Shown: one piece after another, positions 1-5,048 of the stretch | Layout: each line of letters starts with the position of its first letter | How positions within the stretch are numbered: the first letter of the stretch is position 1 | Assembly: GCA_028706835.1 (NCBI GenBank) | Contig: JAQTVL010000071.1 | Location: 1-11,770 of the forward strand | Length of the DNA stretch: 11,770 nucleotides | Direction of reading: 5' to 3' | Source of the DNA: Phycisphaerae bacterium | GTDB lineage: Bacteria > Planctomycetota > Phycisphaerae > JAJVII01 | Notes under the pieces: model-generated | The model's database searches: none | What the model saw: the letters and a program-made list of their open reading frames with translations, nothing else | What the model was told of the DNA's origin: nothing | Position numbers and translations under genes: made by a program

Positions 1-462
1 GGCCTGCTGGACGGCCTTGGCCTGTGCGGCCAGCCCCTCGAACCGGCTGGGGGCGAGCAGGTCAGGCCAGGGGTAGCGGGCCAGGTCGTCGATGGTGGCC
101 TCAGCCAGCGGCGGGCGGCGGACCTCGTAGTACAGGCAGCCCGGCGACCGCTCCCAGGCCACGCCCCAGGAGTCTACGATGCAGTCCTCGGAGACCGCCC
201 TGGCCAGTGGCGATGGCGCGGGGCCGGGCGCGATCATCCGGCCGTCACTGCCCAGCCGGACGAGCACGTCCTCCTCCAGCCTGGCGTACTGCATCGGCTT
301 GGAGATCCACTGCGGGGGCCGCCCATGCAGGCCGAGGTGGTTCTTGAGGTTCTCGTAGGCGGGGCCGAGCAGCGTGGTGACGCCGCTGGTGCCGATGAAC
401 AACGGCACGCGGTCGGGCTCCTGGTGGCTCAGCGCTGTCAGCACGCGTTCGCGCGAATTCAC
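1..462 (-). CDS. URO-D family protein (COG0407), N-terminal 154 residues, cut by window edge
   Basis: The visible product starts MNSRERVLTALSHQEPDRVPLFIG, the usual opening of uroporphyrinogen-decarboxylase-like proteins (helix with RERVLxAL, then PDRVP). The start is GTG at 462-460. It shares four bases (GTGA, 459-462) with the stop of the DapA-like gene upstream and is preceded by a strong AAGGAG about six bases away, so translation is probably coupled. The ATG-initiated frame over the same region gives an arginine/proline-rich product and is a shadow. The catalytic C-terminal half lies outside the window, so substrate and metal ligands cannot be judged. The family includes haem-pathway UroD and corrinoid methyltransferases such as MtaA and CmuA. 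The catabolic neighbours argue against a haem role, which is inference. Confidence 0.85.
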   Translation of the reverse strand, partial: MNSRERVLTALSHQEPDRVPLFIGTSGVTTLLGPAYENLKNHLGLHGRPPQWISKPMQYARLEEDVLVRLGSDGRMIAPGPAPSPLARAVSEDCIVDSWGVAWERSPGCLYYEVRRPPLAEATIDDLARYPWPDLLAPSRFEGLAAQAKAVQQA

Positions 463-1373
463 CTTCGGCTCCTTCCCACGACGCAAACCTGGGCGTCCGC
501 CGCGACGAGGGCGTCGATCCTCGCCTTGCGGGCGGGGTCGACGGGCTCCAACGGCGAGACGGGATTGCCGGCGCCCAGGCCAAGGGCCGAGAGGGCGTAC
601 TTGATGCCGGCGATCCAGTTCGGCCCGGAGAGCGGCAGCAGGTCGCGAAGGTGCATGGCCCGCGTCATGCCGACGGCCAGTGCCTTCCGGTCGCCCTTGA
701 CTCCCGCGCGGTACAACCGGATGTAGAGGGCGGGGTCGTAGTTGGCGCAGACAGGCACGATTCCCTTCGCGCCGGCGAGCAGGGCGCGGTCGATCAGGGC
801 CTCGTCGCCGGCCAGCACGTTCAGCCCGGCGTCGCGACCGCGGCGGATCAGGTCCAGCAGGTAGGCGCGGTCGCCGGAGCTTTCCTTGCAGGTGCGAATC
901 CACCCGCGCCGCGCCATCTCGCACAGGGTGTCGACCGCGACGATCGAATTCGTGCAGCCGGGGATGTTGTAGGCGATCAACTCCATATCGCCGGCTGCCT
1001 CGCGGGCCTCGCCGAAGAGGCGCAGGTGTTCGGAGGCCGTCTTGACGGTGATGTAGTAGGACGGCGTGACGACGACGTGACGGTAGCCGGCGTCGCGAAG
1101 CGTCCGGACCTTGTCAGCTACTCGCCGGGCGGAGGTGTCCATGGCGCCGCCGAGCAGGGGAACCCGGCCGGCCACGGCCTCGACGGCGACCTCGATCATT
1201 CGCCGCCACTGGCGATCGGTGAGCAGGGGGCCTTCGCCGGCGGACCCGCCGACGAAGATTCCGTGAACGCCCGCCTCGATCAGGCGGTTGAGGACCTTGC
1301 GGAAGGCTGGGCCGTCGACGCGGTCGCCGGAGGCGACGGGGGTGATGACCGGAACGATGACTCCGTGAAGCAT
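459..1373 (-). CDS. DapA/N-acetylneuraminate lyase superfamily aldolase
   Basis: This 304-aa product has the length and order of a class I (Schiff-base) (beta/alpha)8 aldolase of the DHDPS/NAL superfamily. Visible marks are GGSAGEGPL at 42-50 (the GTTGE/GSTGE loop), SYYI near 105-108, catalytic Tyr135 in AYNIPG, and the Schiff-base lysine Lys163 in TCKESSGD. In true dihydrodipicolinate synthase an Arg (E. coli Arg138) follows the YNxP motif and binds the aspartate-semialdehyde carboxylate. Here that position is Cys140, so lysine biosynthesis is unlikely. A 2-keto-3-deoxy sugar acid, 4-hydroxy-2-oxoglutarate or similar 2-keto acid is more plausible, given the KDPG-aldolase-like gene two genes upstream. 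The start is ATG at 1373 with AGAGG six bases upstream. It lies 14 bp after the truncated URO-D gene and overlaps the next gene by 4 bp. The family call is firm; the substrate is open. Confidence 0.92.
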   Translation of the reverse strand: MLHGVIVPVITPVASGDRVDGPAFRKVLNRLIEAGVHGIFVGGSAGEGPLLTDRQWRRMIEVAVEAVAGRVPLLGGAMDTSARRVADKVRTLRDAGYRHVVVTPSYYITVKTASEHLRLFGEAREAAGDMELIAYNIPGCTNSIVAVDTLCEMARRGWIRTCKESSGDRAYLLDLIRRGRDAGLNVLAGDEALIDRALLAGAKGIVPVCANYDPALYIRLYRAGVKGDRKALAVGMTRAMHLRDLLPLSGPNWIAGIKYALSALGLGAGNPVSPLEPVDPARKARIDALVAADAQVCVVGRSRR

Positions 1374-1387
1374 GGGATACCTCTTTC

Positions 1388-1678
1388 TTATCTCACCGTG
1401 ATTGGGTAGCGGCCGTACTTGAAGACGGCCTGGCGCAGGGCGTCGTAGTTCTCCATTCGGATGTAGTAGGCGGGGCCGGGACTGATGCCCACGGCGTATC
1501 CGCCGCCGGGGGCGAGGTCGGCGATCCGCCGGCGGACCTGCTCGTCGACCTGCTGCGGCGTGCCCATGGCCAGTTCGGCTATCGGGACGCGATCCGGCTC
1601 GCGGAACCAGATGGCGTCGAGGAACCGCCGGAAGTCGGGCTGGGGATCGGCGGGCATGGTGTGGTCAGGCTCCTTCAT
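1388..1678 (-). pseudogene. Internally deleted URO-D family gene (N- and C-terminal ends fused)
   Basis: The 96-aa frame joins two recognisable ends of a URO-D-family protein. Residues about 15-38 (DFRRFLDAIWFREPDRVPIAELAM) match the family N-terminus. Residues about 39-93 (GTPQQVDEQVRRRIADLAPGGGYAVG, ending YGRYPI) match the C-terminus. The core of roughly 250 residues, normally holding most of the barrel and active site, is missing. The junction is near 1564 and keeps the frame. The ATG at 1678 lies six bases after the upstream aldolase stop without a good ribosome site. A second in-frame ATG at 1657 has AAGGAG 12 bases upstream. A decarboxylase or methyltransferase activity is very unlikely. 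It may be a decaying gene, an expressed mini-protein, or an assembly collapse; an in-frame deletion inside an otherwise tight operon is compatible with all three. Confidence 0.75.
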
Positions 1679-1684
1679 TGGGGT

Positions 1685-2347
1685 TTATCGCAAGGAAGCC
1701 CTTGCATCCCGGGCGCCTTGCACGACGCGAACGAAGGCGGACGCGGCCTGTTGGATCTTCTTGATGTCGCCGGCGGCGTAGGCGGCGGCGTCGAGGCCGT
1801 TGGCCAGGAACGTCACGATCTTCGCGCCGGCGCGGATGTAGTCGGCGACGTTGGCGGCGTTGATGCCGCCGGCGGCCATCATGCAGAGGTTCGGGAACGG
1901 CCCGAGCACCTCGGCGAAGAAGCCCGGCCCGACGGAGCAGGCGGGGAAGACCTTTATCACGTCGGCGCCGAGGTCGAGGGCCTCGGATATCTCGGTGGGC
2001 GTGATCGCGCCGACGACGCTGACGACGCCCAGCCGCGAGCAGGCCTTGACGACCTCGGGCTTGAAGCCGGGGCCGGCGATGAACTTCGCGCCGGCCTCGA
2101 CGGCCTGCTCGACGGCGCGTGCGGTCATCACCGTGCCGGCCCCGACGAACTGATCGCGGGGCAGGGCGGCGACGGCTTTGCGAATCAGGCCGAGCGGGTC
2201 GGGCATCGTCATGGTGTATTCGATGCAACCGATTCCGGCGTCGTAGAACGCCCGGCTGGCGGGGAGCAGATGGGTGAGGTCCATCGTGCGAAACACCGGC
2301 AGGACGCCGGACTGACACATGCGGCTGACGATTTGCTGTTTGTCCAT
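1685..2347 (-). CDS. KDPG/KHG aldolase family protein (Eda-like)
   Basis: This 220-aa product matches the usual length of 2-keto-3-deoxy-6-phosphogluconate / 4-hydroxy-2-oxoglutarate aldolases, which make pyruvate plus an aldehyde. Visible marks are Glu43 in CIEYTMT (the general base, E. coli Glu45), VGAGTV at 68-73, AGPGF at 91-95, ITPTEI at 115-120, and Schiff-base Lys132 in IKVFPA. The pyruvate-binding PTGG of characterised enzymes is AAGG here (158-161), so specificity may be shifted. The start is ATG at 2347 with AAAGGAA about eight bases upstream. It is the first gene after the repeat-filled gap at 2348-2632, so it may have its own promoter, though none is convincing. It sits six bases before the truncated URO-D gene. 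Co-location with a DapA-type aldolase suggests sugar-acid breakdown, which is inference. Confidence 0.92.
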   Translation of the reverse strand: MDKQQIVSRMCQSGVLPVFRTMDLTHLLPASRAFYDAGIGCIEYTMTMPDPLGLIRKAVAALPRDQFVGAGTVMTARAVEQAVEAGAKFIAGPGFKPEVVKACSRLGVVSVVGAITPTEISEALDLGADVIKVFPACSVGPGFFAEVLGPFPNLCMMAAGGINAANVADYIRAGAKIVTFLANGLDAAAYAAGDIKKIQQAASAFVRVVQGARDARASLR

Positions 2348-2411
2348 GAAGGCGGTTCCTTTCGTTGAATGCCTGTTATCGGCTCATCGACTGAAGCGTA
2401 CGCCGGGCGCA

Positions 2412-2467
2412 AATGACGAATTCCGAATGACGAATGTCGAATGAATGACGAATACCCAATGACGAAT
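2412..2467. repeat. Direct repeats of AATGACGAAT (four exact copies)
   Basis: Exact copies of AATGACGAAT lie at 2412-2421, 2426-2435, 2444-2453 and 2458-2467, with start-to-start spacing of 14, 18 and 14 bases. A one-mismatch copy overlaps at 2433-2442. The cluster is far more AT-rich than its surroundings. An exact copy on the other strand lies at 2628-2637, so these sequences flank the hairpin pair in inverted orientation. Such GACGAAT strings are familiar to me from planctomycete intergenic DNA; that is recollection, not a search. Confidence 0.85.
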
Positions 2468-2485
2468 GGGCAAACGTCCTTGCTG

Positions 2486-2583
2486 TTTGTGGAGTGCGGT
2501 AGCGCAGCTACCGCTTTGCCCGGGACGCGAGGGCCGCAGTGGGGGCAAGCGAAAGCGGGAGCTGCGCTCCCGCACTCCACAAA
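2486..2583. repeat. REP/BIME-like inverted pair of 32-bp hairpin units
   Basis: Unit A (2486-2517) and unit B (2552-2583) are inverted copies that differ at only two positions. Each unit contains its own hairpin: GCGGTAGC/GCTACCGC around a 3-base loop at 2496-2514, and GCGGGAGC/GCTCCCGC around a 3-base loop at 2555-2573. The two differences are the two partners of one stem pair (T-A in A, G-C in B), so pairing is preserved. A further TTGCCC/GGGCAA pair (2516-2521 with 2543-2548) extends the outer inverted repeat. This is the layout of bacterial REP doublets, which RAYT transposases mobilise. No such transposase is in the window. A read-through structure or terminator role after the 420-aa gene is possible but lacks a T-tract. 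Confidence 0.85.
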
Positions 2584-2607
2584 AGGAAATACCCCGGGGC
2601 CGTGTGC

Positions 2608-2637
2608 GTCATTCATCATTTACATTCATTCGTCATT
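2608..2637. repeat. Inverted AATGACGAAT copies on the far side of the hairpin pair
   Basis: ATTCGTCATT at 2628-2637 is the exact reverse complement of the repeats at 2412-2467. ATTCATCATT at 2611-2620 is a one-mismatch copy. They mark the other edge of the composite element. The outer copy overlaps the last codons and stop (2633-2635) of the 420-aa gene. Confidence 0.75.
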
Positions 2638-3895
2638 GTGAACTTGCTGCTGCTTCGCCCAGTAAACGCCGGGCGACATCGCGAATCGCGTTCGGGGGGC
2701 CGCGATAGGCCCATACCTGGCTGACGTTTTCACATTCCCGCGGGCTGGCGGACGGCAGCAGGGCGGGCGAGTGATATTCCATCTCGCTGAAGTTGCCCAA
2801 GGCCGGATTGGATACGTTGCAGACCTGGACGGCGTAGCCGAGTTCGCCGGGGCTGTCCCAGGGCGGGTCGACGTAGCTGCCTGAAAGGTCCAGTTGGAAC
2901 TCCCGCACGACCAGCGACCATTCGCGGCCGACCTGGTGCAGATAGCCGAGCCGGCCTGTGCAGTCGGCGGCGCGAACGCCGATCTTGTGCTCGCCGGGGG
3001 AGTTCATGCGGTAGGCGATCAGGCCATCGGCGGAGGTCAGGTCGGCGGGGGCGATGCGGCCGAACCACAGCCGCGGCTGGCGGCGGCCCCGGGTCGGAAT
3101 GAGCATCCGCCCGCCATGGGGCAGTTGCAGCAGGCTCCAAAGGCCGACGGCGGCGGGCAGGGGGGCCAAGGCTTCCAGGCGGGTGCGGAGTGTGTAGCCG
3201 GCGTACCGCAGGGTTGGCGGGGGAGGCACGTCCGCGCGCGACGGACATGCCTGCGACGAAACAGCCGTCGCAGGCATGGCACCCGGCGGGTTGGCGGTTT
3301 TGGCCGGCGGGGGAGGCACGTCCACGCGCGGCGGACATGCCTGCGACGAAACGGCCGTCGCAGGCATGGCACCCGGCGAAACCCCTGGATTCTCGGCGTC
3401 CTCGGGCACGGGCAAGATGCCCGTGCTACGATCGCGCCCGTGCAACGGGTTGGCGGCCCAGGAGATCGACCGCGTGATCTGGAGGGACAGGTCCTGCCCG
3501 GCGCGCGAGGCGCGGGGCGTCAGGCGATTGGTCAGGACGATTGAGTCGCCCTCGCGCCGGGGGGAGTATCGGCCGGGGTCGAGGGACTTCTGCTGCACGT
3601 AGACGGATGCGTCGGGGTAGTTGGGCAGGAAGAAGTCGATCTCCGGGGCCAGCCAGGTGCGGTCGCCGCCGGTGTTGGTCCAGCCGGGGGAGGCGAACAT
3701 CGCCCGGGCGGAGTCCGCGGCGTCGAGGGCCGGGCTGGTCCAGAGGAAGTTGGCGTCGCCCTCGGCGGCGAACAGGCCCAGCACGCGCCCGCCATGCGGC
3801 AGGACGGCGATCCGTTGGTTGTCCGGCCCGGGCAGCGTTTCGAGCGACTGGCCGGCGTCCGCGATCGTCTTTGTCAGGTGGCTCAGAGTGCTCAC
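2633..3895 (-). CDS. Unrecognised 420-aa protein with in-frame palindromic repeat insertion
   Basis: I do not recognise a named family. The product has no signal peptide or membrane segment. Conserved-looking stretches are LPHGGRVLGLF, FLWTSPAL, GGDRTWLAPEIDFFLP and, near the C-terminus, PGELGYAVQVCNVSNPALGNFSEMEYHSPAL. Their glycine, tryptophan and histidine pattern recalls beta-sandwich sugar-binding proteins of the galactose-mutarotase type, a weak inference. Residues about 153-227 are a proline/alanine-rich insert made of repeat DNA (TGILPV, then two 30-residue-period copies of GAMPATAVSSQACP). It splits ISWAANPL from TLRYAGYTLRTRLE, which look contiguous. The start is GTG at 3895; a GGAGG lies 13 bases upstream, longer than ideal. 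It follows the URO-D gene by 28 bp. Its stop lies inside an AATGACGAAT repeat, so the last residues may be newly acquired. Confidence 0.8.
   Translation of the reverse strand: MSTLSHLTKTIADAGQSLETLPGPDNQRIAVLPHGGRVLGLFAAEGDANFLWTSPALDAADSARAMFASPGWTNTGGDRTWLAPEIDFFLPNYPDASVYVQQKSLDPGRYSPRREGDSIVLTNRLTPRASRAGQDLSLQITRSISWAANPLHGRDRSTGILPVPEDAENPGVSPGAMPATAVSSQACPPRVDVPPPPAKTANPPGAMPATAVSSQACPSRADVPPPPTLRYAGYTLRTRLEALAPLPAAVGLWSLLQLPHGGRMLIPTRGRRQPRLWFGRIAPADLTSADGLIAYRMNSPGEHKIGVRAADCTGRLGYLHQVGREWSLVVREFQLDLSGSYVDPPWDSPGELGYAVQVCNVSNPALGNFSEMEYHSPALLPSASPRECENVSQVWAYRGPPNAIRDVARRLLGEAAASSQ
3216..3378. repeat. Two tandem 73-bp palindromic repeats, 90-bp period, inside a gene
   Basis: Copy 1 (3216-3288) and copy 2 (3306-3378) differ at three positions and are offset by exactly 90 bases, which keeps the host frame. 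Each contains a perfect 13-bp inverted repeat, CATGCCTGCGACG with CGTCGCAGGCATG, around a 7-base loop (3246-3278 and 3336-3368). On the minus strand both encode GAMPATAVSSQACP...DVPPPP. The near identity against an otherwise unique gene suggests recent duplication of a mobile or self-copying palindrome. Confidence 0.9.
3407..3425. repeat. TGILPV-type palindrome (CACGGGCA/TGCCCGTG)
   Basis: An 8-bp perfect inverted repeat with a 3-base loop lies 28 bases beyond the tandem copies. On the minus strand it reads as STGILPVPED in frame. This short palindrome with the TGILPV translation is a dispersed element I associate with planctomycete genomes, from memory. It marks the N-terminal side of the inserted block in the 420-aa protein. 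Confidence 0.7.
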
Positions 3896-3923
3896 GGTTT
3901 GCCGTTCGCCTCCGCAGCGGCGG

Positions 3924-5048
3924 TCATCGATCGTACGCCCCGAGTTTCAGGCCCGTCTCCACGAAATACCGGTAGGTCTCGTAGTCCACCAGGTTCGACA
4001 CGCTGTGATCCACCTGGAGGACATAACCGCCGCCGGCCATGGCCGCCGGAAGCTTGCGTTCCAGCTCCGCCAGGACCGCCCGGCGATCGTTGGTCTCCAA
4101 AACGCGTTCGTCCATGCCGCCGATCAGCGCGATCCGGTCCCCGTACGCCTTCTTGATCTTCAGCAGGTCCATGCCGGACTTGACTTCCATCGGCTGGAGG
4201 CAGTCGATCCCGGCCTCGATCAGGCTTGGCAGGAGCGATTCGACGAAGCCATCGGTGTGCAGTACGACCGGCAGCTTGCGGCTGTGGGCGAAGTCGAACA
4301 ACCGTTTGTGCGTCGGGAACAGAATCTCGCGATACATCGCCGGCGACATGAATGGGCCGTTGCGGAAGCCCAGGTCATCCCAGACCCAGATGCCGTCGGG
4401 CAGGCCTTCGCGGTCAAACAGCATCTCCAGCAGATGAATCGTGACCCGGGAGTAGACATCGCACATGTCACGCACCCAGTCCGGATCGAGCGCCATGCCC
4501 ATCAGCAGGTTCTCATGGCCGCACATGGGGCTCATCAGGTCGAACGGGGCGACGAACCCGGCGCAAAGGAAGACTTCCTGCCGGGCGCACCGGCCCTTTG
4601 CCTCCCGATACCCCTCAAAGTTGACACGCCGCTCATACGTGGTCGAATCGAGCAGGCGTGGCCGGATGTGCTCTTCCCAGTCCCGCCGCTCCTTGACGAG
4701 GAATCCCACGTGCTCCGGTGCCCCGGAGCCGCCCTTGACCCAGCGGAGCAGGGCGCCGTTGCCGTCCCGGATCAACTTCGACGTCTCGTCTTCCTCGACC
4801 ACCTGATTGCCGGCATCGGGGTCCGCGACGAGATCTACCACCCGCCACCAGCCCGGCGTGATCTCCCCGCCGGTCCGCCGAACGTCCAGGCCGAAGTTAT
4901 CGCTCACCATCTCCGGCTCGTCGAAGTGCCCCTCGTCCGCCCATTTCCGGGCGGTCTCCTTCCAGAACACCTCGAACAAACCGACGCGATCCACCGGCTG
5001 ATGCCGGAGGATGCGCGATATCCGCTCTTTGCCAGTCAATGAATTCAT
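3924..5048 (-). CDS. URO-D family protein (COG0407), full length
   Basis: This complete 374-aa protein has the (beta/alpha)8 architecture of the URO-D superfamily. It shows N-terminal GKERISRILRHQPVDRVGLFE, WVWDDLGFRNGPFMSP at 221-236, LHTDGFVESLLPSLIEAGIDCLQPME at 263-288, LIGGMDER at 308-315 and C-terminal AGGGYVLQVDHSV. Corrinoid methyltransferases of this superfamily (MtaA, MtbA) use zinc held by an HxCx(n)C motif. Here the matching place is His264-Thr-Asp266, so the cysteine is replaced and classical methyl-cobamide:thiol transfer is doubtful. Haem biosynthesis is also unlikely from context. The ATG at 5048 overlaps the stop of the beta-helix gene by 4 bp (ATGA), so translation is coupled. 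No corrinoid protein or reactivase is in the window. The family is firm; the function is unknown. Confidence 0.9.
   Translation of the reverse strand: MNSLTGKERISRILRHQPVDRVGLFEVFWKETARKWADEGHFDEPEMVSDNFGLDVRRTGGEITPGWWRVVDLVADPDAGNQVVEEDETSKLIRDGNGALLRWVKGGSGAPEHVGFLVKERRDWEEHIRPRLLDSTTYERRVNFEGYREAKGRCARQEVFLCAGFVAPFDLMSPMCGHENLLMGMALDPDWVRDMCDVYSRVTIHLLEMLFDREGLPDGIWVWDDLGFRNGPFMSPAMYREILFPTHKRLFDFAHSRKLPVVLHTDGFVESLLPSLIEAGIDCLQPMEVKSGMDLLKIKKAYGDRIALIGGMDERVLETNDRRAVLAELERKLPAAMAGGGYVLQVDHSVSNLVDYETYRYFVETGLKLGAYDR

Larger units (their letters stand above)
2348..2632. other. Intergenic region filled by repeats
   Basis: This is the longest gap in the window. It holds direct copies of AATGACGAAT, a divergent pair of 32-bp hairpin units, a GC-rich centre, and inverted AATGACGAAT copies running into the end of the preceding gene. 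The short frames crossing it have no family resemblance. Only about 60 bp (2348-2411) next to the aldolase start is free of repeats; it carries that gene's ribosome site, and I see no convincing -35/-10 pair there. Confidence 0.8.

Noticed and set aside
245..583. 112-aa minus-strand frame over the start of the edge URO-D gene
   Set aside because: It spans the DapA/URO-D junction out of frame and is Arg/Pro-rich. The GTG-initiated frame at 462 has family motifs and a ribosome site.
459..1373. Lysine-biosynthesis dapA
   Set aside because: The substrate arginine is missing and the neighbours are catabolic.
2496..2573. Rho-independent terminator after the 420-aa gene
   Set aside because: The stems are strong but no T-tract follows on either strand. 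The nested inverted layout fits a REP doublet better.
2209..2619. 136-aa and smaller frames crossing the intergenic repeats
   Set aside because: They translate repeat DNA (PFVECGSA..., SSFIRHSSFGIRH) and run into the aldolase in the wrong frame.
3216..3378. CRISPR-like repeats
   Set aside because: There are only two copies, inside a gene, with a mostly repeated unit and no array of unique spacers.
3621..5042. 473-codon plus-strand open frame opposite the full-length URO-D gene
   Set aside because: It is a compositional shadow of a well-conserved minus-strand protein and has no recognisable family.
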